Shown here in pieces: positions 45,888-53,736 of a stretch of 64,000 nt of DNA (within the stretch, counting starts at the first letter, position 1; every line of letters starts with the position of its first letter). This stretch comes from Acidimicrobiaceae bacterium (GTDB lineage: Bacteria > Actinomycetota > Acidimicrobiia > Acidimicrobiales > Aldehydirespiratoraceae). The translations under genes and the position numbers were made by a program. Below the pieces are notes generated by a model that worked only from the letters and a program-made list of their open reading frames with translations, searched no databases and was not told the origin of the DNA. The stretch is from positions 63,826-127,825 of the forward strand of contig VYFQ01000010.1 of the NCBI GenBank assembly GCA_009842325.1. The letters are read 5' to 3'.

Positions 45888-47510
45888 TCAGGGGACGATG
45901 TCGATGAGTTCGGTCAGCGGCACGTTCTCGCCGTTGCCGACGTCGGGATCGAAGGTCGTGAGCCGGTACAGGTCGCGGGCGCCGAGCTTGGTGGGGGACA
46001 GCGAGTTCGCTGGAGCACCCGGCAGAACGAAGTCGGTCAGCGTGTAGGCCGCCTGCTCGAATGTCTCCGGCGTGAGGTCTGGACCGGCCGCGGCCGCGAT
46101 CTGCGCGAACAGCGACAGATGGCCGCAGTAGCGGCGGACCGGGTTGAACCAGTTCTCGTCGTCGTCGGCCAGTTCTGCTGTGGGCCGCAAGTCGGCCCCG
46201 ATGCCGGCGTCGTTGACCACCCGCACGCAGTCCTGGAACACATCGTCGTTCCAGATGTCTAGTTCCGAGGGACCGTCGGAGGCGATGGCGCCCCGAGCCC
46301 ACTCGTGGTCGAAGGTCTCGCCGAGATTGTTGAGCCCGGCCGCGTTGTTGCTCCAGATGGTCACCGCATCGAGCATCCCGTTCAAGCCCAGGCCCCGGAT
46401 GGTGGCCGCCGGGTTGCCATTGATCATCACGGTGTCGGCCCCATCGGCCCTGATCCGTTCGGAAATGACCTGCATCAACTGGTCCTGAGCAGCGGTGTCG
46501 CCGTCGTTGGCGTCGAGGACAGCCTTGCCCACGACCTCGATCCCGCGCGCCGCGAGCCCCTCGAGCACCAAAGGCTCGTCGCCTGTCGAGGCCTGGTGCG
46601 ACACCACGAACACCCTGGCCCCGTCGGCTCTGCCGGTCTGGACCAGCAGGTCGAGGAGGTTGGACGTGTGATCGTCGGTGCTGGGCTCCACGTTGAACCA
46701 CGGAGCCGTGGCCTGGGCCAGCTCGTCGGGGGTCTGCTCACCACCCACGAGCGGGGTGTTGTTGGTCCCGGCGAAACAGGGGTCAGCGGTGCCGGCCAGC
46801 GGACCGACGAATCCGAGCACAGCCGCGAACACCTCGTTGTCCTGGGTGAGAACGGTGCACGCCCGTTCCGCGTCGGCGGCGTCGATGGGGCTGTAGACGT
46901 CGTAGACGGCCACGACGTTGCGGCCCAGGATCCCGCCGTTTGCGTTCAGGTCGTCGACCAGGGCCTGGAAGACGCCCTGCTGGTCGCCCCAGCCTGCTGC
47001 CGTGAGCCCCATCTCCTGCAAGAGGTCGAAGTTGAGCATCGAGACGCCGATCGTGATCGTGTCCTCAGTCACGCCCTTCCACGACGCAGTGAGAGGGGCA
47101 TCGGCCGTCATGTTCGGGGCCAGGCCGCTCCACCCCAACGGTGCCGCGGCTTCCTCGGAGGGTTCTTCGACGGCGGTCTCTTCGTCCGCCTCGTCGGCCG
47201 GCTGCTCGGCTGCACTGTCGGACTCGGCCGGCTCGGACACGGACTCGGTTGGTTCGGGGTCGCTGTCAGACGTCGTGGCCGTCTCTTCGGCTGGGCTGTC
47301 GGTGCTGGCGCTGTCGCTACTGGAACTGTCGGCGCTGGAGCTGTCGCTGCTGGAGCTGTCGACCTCGGTGCTGGCACTGCCGGTGTCCGGTGTCGACACC
47401 TCGTCGTCCGCTTCGTCGCCGCCGCCGCAGGCCGCGGCTACCAGTGCCAGCGCGGCAACGAGGACCGCCGCTCGTGCCCGCAGTGTGCTCTGTGTCCGCT
47501 TGTGAATCAT
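45888..47510 (-). CDS. ABC transporter substrate-binding lipoprotein (cassette B)
   Basis: A 540-residue lipoprotein of the type I periplasmic-binding fold used by HAAT importers. The lipobox is LVAAACGGG. Residues about 30-125 are a very long Ser/Asp/Glu/Pro-rich linker, then TIGVSMLNFDLLQEMGLTAA, ADAERACTVLTQDNEVFAAV, and TVMINGNPAATIRGLGLNGM follow as the ligand-binding lobes. ATG 47510 is chosen over GTG 47516; an AAGGAG site lies 10 bases upstream of the ATG. It is the third gene of cassette B, after LivHMG. Only modest similarity to the cassette A binding protein is visible, so the two cassettes may take different ligands. Confidence 0.83.
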   Translation of the reverse strand: MIHKRTQSTLRARAAVLVAALALVAAACGGGDEADDEVSTPDTGSASTEVDSSSSDSSSADSSSSDSASTDSPAEETATTSDSDPEPTESVSEPAESDSAAEQPADEADEETAVEEPSEEAAAPLGWSGLAPNMTADAPLTASWKGVTEDTITIGVSMLNFDLLQEMGLTAAGWGDQQGVFQALVDDLNANGGILGRNVVAVYDVYSPIDAADAERACTVLTQDNEVFAAVLGFVGPLAGTADPCFAGTNNTPLVGGEQTPDELAQATAPWFNVEPSTDDHTSNLLDLLVQTGRADGARVFVVSHQASTGDEPLVLEGLAARGIEVVGKAVLDANDGDTAAQDQLMQVISERIRADGADTVMINGNPAATIRGLGLNGMLDAVTIWSNNAAGLNNLGETFDHEWARGAIASDGPSELDIWNDDVFQDCVRVVNDAGIGADLRPTAELADDDENWFNPVRRYCGHLSLFAQIAAAAGPDLTPETFEQAAYTLTDFVLPGAPANSLSPTKLGARDLYRLTTFDPDVGNGENVPLTELIDIVP

Positions 47511-47570
47511 TGACACCGTGCTCCTTCAGTGTTCTTTCGGTCCAGTGGCGGGGATTCGCCGACACAGACT

Positions 47571-47609
47571 GCCTCCGACGAGCGGCGCAGTATACCGACT
47601 CGTCGAGGC
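47571..47609 (-). promoter_or_regulatory. Hairpin and -10-like box between LivHMG and its binding-protein gene
   Basis: Arms GCCTCCGACGAG (47571-47582) and CTCGTCGAGGC (47599-47609) pair as 11 bp with one bulged base and a 16-base loop, starting 9 bases after the LivHMG stop. The loop holds TATACT (on the minus strand, 47594-47589), a good -10 box without a convincing -35. It could terminate or process the upstream message, and give the binding protein its own promoter. Confidence 0.4.
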
Positions 47610-47618
47610 GGCCTGCGG

Positions 47619-50438
47619 CTAGCCGGCGGTCTCGCTGGCGGTGCCGAGATAGCTGGCGACGACCAGCGGGTCGTTCCTGACCTCGTCGGGAGTGCCCGCC
47701 GAGATCACCGACCCGGACTCCAGGCAATACACCCGATCGCTGACTCCCATGATCACCGTCATGTCGTGCTCGATCAGCAGGATCCCGGCACCCAGCTCGC
47801 TGCGGATCCTGCGGACAAGGGGGGCGAACGCCTCGGTCTCGCGCTGGGCGACGCCGGCGGTGGGCTCGTCCAGGCACAACACTCGGGCGTCGAGCGCCAG
47901 CAGGCCGGCCAGCTCGACGATGCGCCGGGAGCCGGTGGACAGGTCCGACACGTAGTGGTCGGCGTAGGCACCCAGACCGAACCAGTCGATCAGCTCATCA
48001 GCCTCGGCGCGGCGGCGTCTCTCGTTGACCAGAGTGTGGGGCAGGTGCAGCGCAGTTGAAATGAAGGGCGTGCGGCCCCTGGCCTCAAGCGCCACCATCA
48101 CCGTCTCACGCACGGTCAGCTCCGGGAACAGCGTGGCCCCCTGAAACGTCCGACCCAGGCCGGCACTGGCTCGCCGCGCGGCCGACACACCAGTCAGGTC
48201 CCGCCCCATCAGCTCCACACGGCCCTCGCATCTGACCATCCCGCCGACCGCGTTCATCAGCGTGGTCTTGCCGGCGCCGTTCGTGCCGATCAGTCCGACG
48301 ATCTCATCGCGGCGCACCTCGATGCTGACCTGCGACACGGCCTGGTTGCCGCCGAAACGCACCGACACGTTCTCGGCCCGCAGCACAACTTCGGGGACAT
48401 CACCGCCGGCCGGGTCCCGGCGGCTCAGGCTGGCCGGCGAGGCCGGCGCGACACCAGGAGCATCCTCGGTCGGCAGCCGGGATGCGAGCCAGCTCAACAG
48501 GCCGTCCCGGGCTGTGTAGACCACCTGGATGAAGCCGCCGGGCAGGTACATGATGATGACCAGCAACCCGATGCTCGACGTGAACAGCGGCACCAGATCG
48601 TTGTCTCCGAAGAAGGCCGGCATTCCCTCGACCCACACGGCGCCCAGCACCGCGCCGGTGACCGAGCCCAGCCCTCCGATCACGGCCATGCCGACAACTC
48701 GCAGCGAGTCCTCGACCTGGAACAGCACCTGCGAGAAGCGGATGTTCTGCACCAAGCCGCCCAGCAGCGCGCCCCCGAAGCCGGCGAGCCCCCCGGCCAG
48801 ACCGAACGCAGTGAGCTTCGCCCTAGTGGGGCTTACGGTGTAGGCGGAGGCACCGGCCGCGTTGTCACGCACTGCGATGGTGGAGCGGCCGATGCCGCTG
48901 CGCCGCAGCCTCGATACCACGGCATAGGCGATCACAAAGCCGCCCAGCGTGAAGTAGTAGTACGACCGCTGAGACGAGAGATCGATGCCGAACAGCGTGC
49001 CCCGCTGGTAGGGAACGCTCGAACTGCTCCCGCCGGTGAAGAACGGTCGGCGGAACAGGTACTGGGTCGATGCGATCGAGAAAGCGAACGTGCTCACCGC
49101 CAGCATCAGGCCCCGCACCCGCAGCGCTCCAGCGCCGATCAGCAACGCCACTAGGGCGGTGAACAGGGTCGCCAGCAGGATCGACACCACGAAGGGCACC
49201 CCGACCGCCTCCACATCGATCAAGCGGAAGCCGCGCCAGCCGATATCGAGTTCGAAGCCCCGGCTGAACGCCGCCCCCGACAGCGCTCCGATGCCCGCGA
49301 AGGCCATCTGCGACAGCGACAGCTGGCCCGACCAGCCCGTTATCACCGTCACCGACATGGCGCAGATGGCGAAGCCCAGAACCGTCGCGTACAGCAGATG
49401 CCTCGACGGCAGGGTCACGATCAGCGGCAGGACGATGGCGAAGGCCAGGGCGGCGGCAAGCGTGATCCGGGGCAGTGCCCGGACCCATCGCAGCCGTTCA
49501 AGGCGCGCCGGCACCGGCCGGATGCGCGGAACGAAAGCCAGGATCGTCTCCTCCGGGCTGCCGCGGCTCTGCACATACACCGCCACCAGCACCGCGCAGA
49601 ACAGCAGGAAGTCGATCAGACCCGCCTCGGACAGGTAGTTGAACCTCACCACCGACTCGGTCACACCGATGGCGAGCCCCGCCACGACTGCTCTGGGAAA
49701 CGACCTCATCCCCGCTACGGCGGCCGCGGCCAGCGCCCGGGCCAAAGTAAGCGGTCCCAGGTTCGCCAGGCCGGTCACCGCCCCCGACTGGCCGCTCAGC
49801 AAGATGATCGACAGAGACGACAGCAGGCCGGCGACCGTCCACACGAACGTCGACACCACCTTCGGGTTCACACCCGACAAGCGGGCCAATTCGGGGTTGC
49901 CAGCCGACGCGGCAACTGCACGCCCGAAGATCGTGCGGTTCAGCATCCAGCCCAGAGCGACGGCAACAATGGGCACCACCACGATGATCGCCACCTGGGG
50001 AGCGGCGATGCGCAGGCCGAACGGTGCGTTCTCCCAAACGGTGCGGGCCGCTACCGGATAGCGCTGCGTAGTGTCGGTGATGTCGGGGAACGCGGCGATC
50101 ACCGCCCGCATCAACTGGGCAACGCCCACGGTGGCCACCAGCAGTATCACCCGGGGACGTCTGAACAGGCGGCGCACCACGGTCAGTTCCACCAGCGCGC
50201 CAGCCAACGTGCCGATCAGCAAGGCGGTAGCCAGACCGATCCAGAAGGGGAAGCCCCAGTCGATCTGCATCAGGGCGAACAAGCCGGCCGCGGGCAGCCC
50301 CAGGTTCCCCACCGCGAAGTTGATCACCCGGGTGGATCGGTAGATGAGCACGATGCCCATGGCGAGCATGCCGATGACCAGGCCCGTGACCGCTCCGTTG
50401 AATACGAGCTGCCGTGTGATCCAGGCTGCGAGGACCAC
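47619..50438 (-). CDS. LivH-LivM-LivG fusion, ABC importer (cassette B)
   Basis: A 939-residue paralogue of the cassette A fusion. LivH-like permease (VLIYRSTRVINFAVGNLG, about 1-290), LivM-like permease (ITGWSGQLSLSQMAFAGIGA, RVRGLMLAVSTFAFSIAS, RLRRSGIGRSTIAVRDNAAG, SSIGLLVIIMYLPGGFIQ; about 310-620), linker, then LivG (Walker A GTNGAGKTT at 718, Walker B VLCLDEP near 853-859). The ABC signature is LSTGSRRIVEL near 833, as in cassette A. GTG 50438 is 6 bases after the MFS-LivF stop, so the two are co-translated. The binding protein follows at 47510. Confidence 0.85.
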   Translation of the reverse strand: MVLAAWITRQLVFNGAVTGLVIGMLAMGIVLIYRSTRVINFAVGNLGLPAAGLFALMQIDWGFPFWIGLATALLIGTLAGALVELTVVRRLFRRPRVILLVATVGVAQLMRAVIAAFPDITDTTQRYPVAARTVWENAPFGLRIAAPQVAIIVVVPIVAVALGWMLNRTIFGRAVAASAGNPELARLSGVNPKVVSTFVWTVAGLLSSLSIILLSGQSGAVTGLANLGPLTLARALAAAAVAGMRSFPRAVVAGLAIGVTESVVRFNYLSEAGLIDFLLFCAVLVAVYVQSRGSPEETILAFVPRIRPVPARLERLRWVRALPRITLAAALAFAIVLPLIVTLPSRHLLYATVLGFAICAMSVTVITGWSGQLSLSQMAFAGIGALSGAAFSRGFELDIGWRGFRLIDVEAVGVPFVVSILLATLFTALVALLIGAGALRVRGLMLAVSTFAFSIASTQYLFRRPFFTGGSSSSVPYQRGTLFGIDLSSQRSYYYFTLGGFVIAYAVVSRLRRSGIGRSTIAVRDNAAGASAYTVSPTRAKLTAFGLAGGLAGFGGALLGGLVQNIRFSQVLFQVEDSLRVVGMAVIGGLGSVTGAVLGAVWVEGMPAFFGDNDLVPLFTSSIGLLVIIMYLPGGFIQVVYTARDGLLSWLASRLPTEDAPGVAPASPASLSRRDPAGGDVPEVVLRAENVSVRFGGNQAVSQVSIEVRRDEIVGLIGTNGAGKTTLMNAVGGMVRCEGRVELMGRDLTGVSAARRASAGLGRTFQGATLFPELTVRETVMVALEARGRTPFISTALHLPHTLVNERRRRAEADELIDWFGLGAYADHYVSDLSTGSRRIVELAGLLALDARVLCLDEPTAGVAQRETEAFAPLVRRIRSELGAGILLIEHDMTVIMGVSDRVYCLESGSVISAGTPDEVRNDPLVVASYLGTASETAG

Positions 50439-50444
50439 CGCGTC

Positions 50445-52787
50445 TCAGCTTCCGTTGCCCGCGTCGGAGGGCGATTCGGTGCTATCAGCGCCGGTGCCGG
50501 CGGCGGAGCCTGTGCTGTCGGCCCCGGCGTCGTCGACAACACCCGGCGCCGGGTCGGCGCCGAATAGCACTTCGTGCATCAGTTCGGGCCGCTCGATGAC
50601 ATCGCGTGCCGGCCCCGCGTAGCGCACCTCGCCCTTCTCGAGGAACACGGTGTCGTCGGCCAGCGACAGCGCCAGGTTGAGCGACTGCTCCACCACGATC
50701 ATCGTCTGCCCGGCCTCACGTAGCCGCTGGAGTCCGGCCACGAGGTCTTGGACGATGGTGGGGGCCAGCCCGAGGCTCATCTCGTCGATGATGAGTATCT
50801 CGGGATCGTGCATCATTACCCGAGCCAGCGCCAGCATCTGCTGCTGCCCGCCGGAGAGGTCGCCGGCTCGCTCACCAAGACGGCCCTCGAGTTGTTCGAA
50901 CATCTCGACCACCCGATCGATGCGCCGTTGCACGTCGGCGGAGTCCCGCCGGTACTTGTAAGCGCCGATGCGAAGGTTGTCCTCGATGCTCAGCTCACGG
51001 AACACCCCCCGCCCGCCGGGCAGCATCTGCACACCCATCGCGGAGCGCTGCTCCGGGGTGGTGTAGGTGATCGAGCGCCCGTGCATGCGGATCTCGCCCC
51101 GCTCGGGCGTTAACAATCCGGTGACCACGCTGAGCGCAGTCGACTTGCCTGCGCCGTTGGCGCCGAGCAGGGCCAGCGTCTTGCCCTGACCCACCTCGAA
51201 GGAGACGTCGAAGAGCACCTGCACCGCGCCGTAGCTGAAGTCGATGTTGCTGGCTTGCAGCGCCGGAGTGGACTCTGGGTCGAGGCGCCTGCGGTCGTGC
51301 TCGGCCAGCTCCTCCTCGAGTTCGGCAACCACCATCGACAGGTCGTGCTTGATCGACCGCGAGCCGCGGATCAAGAAGACCGAGCCGATGGACACCGCCG
51401 GGAGGGCCAGCACGGTCACCGCGGTCTGCACGCCGTAGGAGTCGACGAGGAACGCTGCGACCAGTGATCCGCCCACTGCGCCGAACAGGAAGATGAACAG
51501 GGTGATCAACGCTGAGCCCAGGCCTCGCAACCGGTAGGGCACGATCGACCACACCACCGGAGCGACCATGGCGAATGCGGCTGCCGACAGCACGGTGCGG
51601 GGCACGTCCACCACCACGAACAGGTACTCGTTGGGCATGGCGAACTGCAGCGGCACCAGGACCGAGGTTGGCAGCAGCAGTCCCCCGATCAGCCGCAGAG
51701 TCAGGGACGGGTCGCGGCGGTACAGCCGATCAAAGCGCAGCCCCACCATCGGCAGCACCACCGCCGCGGCGAAACCAGCGACCGAGGTGGCCACCCCCCG
51801 CCCGAACGTGCCGAGGCCGAACTCGTCCTCCAGGAACAGGTTGGACTGAACGGGAATCGTGAACAGCACAAAACCCAGAGCGACGAACGCGAACAGCACC
51901 GCTCTGACCGTCTGGATCCTCAGCAGCCGGGCGAAGGCAGCCTCCACCGAGATGGGAGCGGGGTCGGGGTCGGCGATCACCTGGCTGAGGACACTCGTCT
52001 TCTCCCACTGGCCCCGGGTCGGTTCGGGGATCCGGAAGGCGGCCACCGCGAACACCGCCACCGGCAGGCCCAACAGGAAGAACGCCCACCGCCAGCCCTC
52101 GTCACCGCCGGCGACCCACGCCACGGTGCCCACCGCGATCGGGCTGATGGCGGCCACGGCCCGGCCGGTGGACTGGGTGAGCCCGCCGATGCGGCCCCGC
52201 ACCCCGATGGGGTATGTGTCGGCCAGCAGCGAGCTGTGCACCGGGATCGTGTTCGACTTGGCGATGCCAGCGCCAAAGCGGGTGCAGAACAGCATGAACG
52301 CGTTCACCGCGAAGCCCGAGAGGAACACCATCCCGGAGAACACCGCGCTTGCAATCCCGACGATCGGCGCTCGTCTGATGCGGTCGGCCAGCCAGCCCAT
52401 CGGGAAGGCGCCCAGCACCACGAAGGCAGCTGAGGCGGACGCGATGAAGGTAATCGTGCCGTCGGAGACACCGAAGGTGTCACGGATGTCGGGGGCCAGC
52501 ACGGCCATGGCGGCCTGTTCGAGCTCGTCAAGGCTGTTGAGCACGAGCAGCACGATGAAGGTGAAGGCACCACCCATCGCGAGGCCCTCGCGCAGCGGCA
52601 TCTCCTCGTCGCCGACCCCCGGCAGGAGGTCGTCCGCGAAGAGCACCTGCTCGCCGGCGCGGTCCTGAGCGTCTCGGCGAGCCGATTCCGCCGACAGCAG
52701 CTCTGCGGTGAGAACGGCCGTGTCGTCTTCGGGGGTCCCCTCAGGCTCAGCCGCTCCGGGACCTTGCTCGGGATGCTGGTCAGTCAC
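50445..52787 (-). CDS. MFS permease fused to LivF ATPase (cassette B)
   Basis: A 780-residue paralogue of the cassette A chimera. A Glu/Pro/Ala-rich N terminus with FADDLLPGVGDEEMPLREGL precedes a 12-helix MFS domain (about 65-475) that has motif A in PMGWLADRIRRA and GAGIAKSNTIPVHSSLLADT. The LivF-type ATPase begins near 510: FSYGAVQVLFDVSFEVGQGK, Walker A GANGAGKST at 542, signature LSGGQQQ at 644, Walker B LIIDEM near 664. A Ser/Gly/Asp-rich tail of about 40 residues closes the protein. GTG 52787 lies 11 bases after xerC, so the cassette may share its transcript. Confidence 0.85.
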   Translation of the reverse strand: MTDQHPEQGPGAAEPEGTPEDDTAVLTAELLSAESARRDAQDRAGEQVLFADDLLPGVGDEEMPLREGLAMGGAFTFIVLLVLNSLDELEQAAMAVLAPDIRDTFGVSDGTITFIASASAAFVVLGAFPMGWLADRIRRAPIVGIASAVFSGMVFLSGFAVNAFMLFCTRFGAGIAKSNTIPVHSSLLADTYPIGVRGRIGGLTQSTGRAVAAISPIAVGTVAWVAGGDEGWRWAFFLLGLPVAVFAVAAFRIPEPTRGQWEKTSVLSQVIADPDPAPISVEAAFARLLRIQTVRAVLFAFVALGFVLFTIPVQSNLFLEDEFGLGTFGRGVATSVAGFAAAVVLPMVGLRFDRLYRRDPSLTLRLIGGLLLPTSVLVPLQFAMPNEYLFVVVDVPRTVLSAAAFAMVAPVVWSIVPYRLRGLGSALITLFIFLFGAVGGSLVAAFLVDSYGVQTAVTVLALPAVSIGSVFLIRGSRSIKHDLSMVVAELEEELAEHDRRRLDPESTPALQASNIDFSYGAVQVLFDVSFEVGQGKTLALLGANGAGKSTALSVVTGLLTPERGEIRMHGRSITYTTPEQRSAMGVQMLPGGRGVFRELSIEDNLRIGAYKYRRDSADVQRRIDRVVEMFEQLEGRLGERAGDLSGGQQQMLALARVMMHDPEILIIDEMSLGLAPTIVQDLVAGLQRLREAGQTMIVVEQSLNLALSLADDTVFLEKGEVRYAGPARDVIERPELMHEVLFGADPAPGVVDDAGADSTGSAAGTGADSTESPSDAGNGS

Positions 52788-52798
52788 CAGCGAACAAA

Positions 52799-53698
52799 CT
52801 AGGCCCTAGGGTGCGATGACCGGTGCACTTCGCGCAGGCGCTCGCGGCTGACGTGGGTGTAGATCTGGGTGCTGGCGATGTCGGCGTGGCCCAGCAGTTC
52901 CTGCACGGCCCGCAGGTCCGCGCCGCCGTCGAGCAGGTGGGTGGCGAAGGTGTGGCGCAGGGCGTGCGGATGGGTCGGCACCACGCTGCGGCGGTCGATG
53001 ACCCGGCGCACGTCGCGGGGCGTCATGGCCCGGCCCCGCTGGTTGAGGAAGACCGGGTCGGCCGGAGTGTCGTTGGCGACGAACGAAGCACGATGATCCT
53101 CTAGCCAGGCACGCAGCGCGGCCGCTGCCGGATCGCTGAGGGGAACCAGGCGCTGCTTGGAGCCCTTGCCCCACACTCGAACCTGGGCTTGAGCCAGGTC
53201 CAAGTCCTCGTGGCGCAGGCCGCACAGCTCGCTCACCCGCAGGCCGCTTCCGTAGAGCAGTTCGACGATGGCCAGATCGCGGGCGTCGCGGGCTTCGTCG
53301 TCCCCGGCTCGGGCCGGCTTCTCGATGAGCGTGTCTATCTGGTCGTCCTTGAGCACCTGCGGCAGCTTCGACGGCCCTCTGGGCGGGGCCAGCCCGAGCG
53401 TGGGGTCGGTGCCCACACGGCCGGTGCGGCGGGCCCAGTCGAAGTAGCGTCGCAGCACCGAGACCTTGCGGCTGATAGTGCGGGCCGCGTAGCGATTGAC
53501 GCCCAGCTCGGCCAGGTAACGGCGCAGAGTCCGCCGGTCCACCGCCGAGGGGCCAGCCGCACCCGCCTCCTCGAGCCACTGCACGGCCGCGGCAGCGTCG
53601 CGTGCGTACACGGCCCGGGTGGAGTCGGCCACGCCGCTAAGCGAGTCGAGCCACGCTCCCAAACCCCAGTTGTCCACAAGTCGAGTGTAGTTATCCAC
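52799..53698 (-). CDS. xerC: Tyrosine recombinase XerC
   Basis: A 299-residue tyrosine recombinase that resolves chromosome dimers at dif. The core-binding N-terminal domain (LDSLSGVADSTRAVYARDAA) is followed by the catalytic residues: Arg in LYGSGLRVSELCGLRHEDL, Lys in VWGKGSKQRLVPLS, HALRHTFATHLLDGGADLR and LGHADIASTQIYTHVSRERL with the nucleophile Tyr. It is in the standard actinobacterial place after dprA. GTG 53698 gives 299 residues; GTG 53677 is also possible and would sit right after a -10-like TACACT (292 residues). The first seven residues are therefore uncertain. Confidence 0.93.
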   Translation of the reverse strand: MDNYTRLVDNWGLGAWLDSLSGVADSTRAVYARDAAAAVQWLEEAGAAGPSAVDRRTLRRYLAELGVNRYAARTISRKVSVLRRYFDWARRTGRVGTDPTLGLAPPRGPSKLPQVLKDDQIDTLIEKPARAGDDEARDARDLAIVELLYGSGLRVSELCGLRHEDLDLAQAQVRVWGKGSKQRLVPLSDPAAAALRAWLEDHRASFVANDTPADPVFLNQRGRAMTPRDVRRVIDRRSVVPTHPHALRHTFATHLLDGGADLRAVQELLGHADIASTQIYTHVSRERLREVHRSSHPRA

Positions 53699-53699
53699 A
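53670..53699 (+). promoter_or_regulatory. Two DnaA-box matches at the xerC start
   Basis: TTGTCCACA (53670-53678) and TTATCCACA (53691-53699) both match the DnaA-box consensus and lie in the same orientation, 21 bases apart centre to centre (two helical turns). The first is the preferred form in high-GC actinobacteria. They overlap the beginning of xerC, so if GTG 53698 is the start the first also encodes VDN. Function unproven. Confidence 0.4.
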
Positions 53700-53705
53700 C
53701 AGTCC

Positions 53706-53725
53706 TCGCCGTGACCTCACGGCGA
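53706..53725. terminator. Palindromic hairpin between dprA and xerC
   Basis: TCGCCGTGA and TCACGGCGA are perfectly complementary with two bases between, starting 11 bases after the dprA stop and 7 before the longer xerC start. It may terminate or pause dprA transcription, or be an operator for the xerC promoter. Confidence 0.45.
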
Positions 53726-53736
53726 AGCTCAGTCCT

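Noticed and set aside
52799..53698. xerC-like recombinase as an integrase of a mobile element
   Set aside because: It lies in the conserved dprA-xerC order and matches housekeeping XerC in length and motifs.
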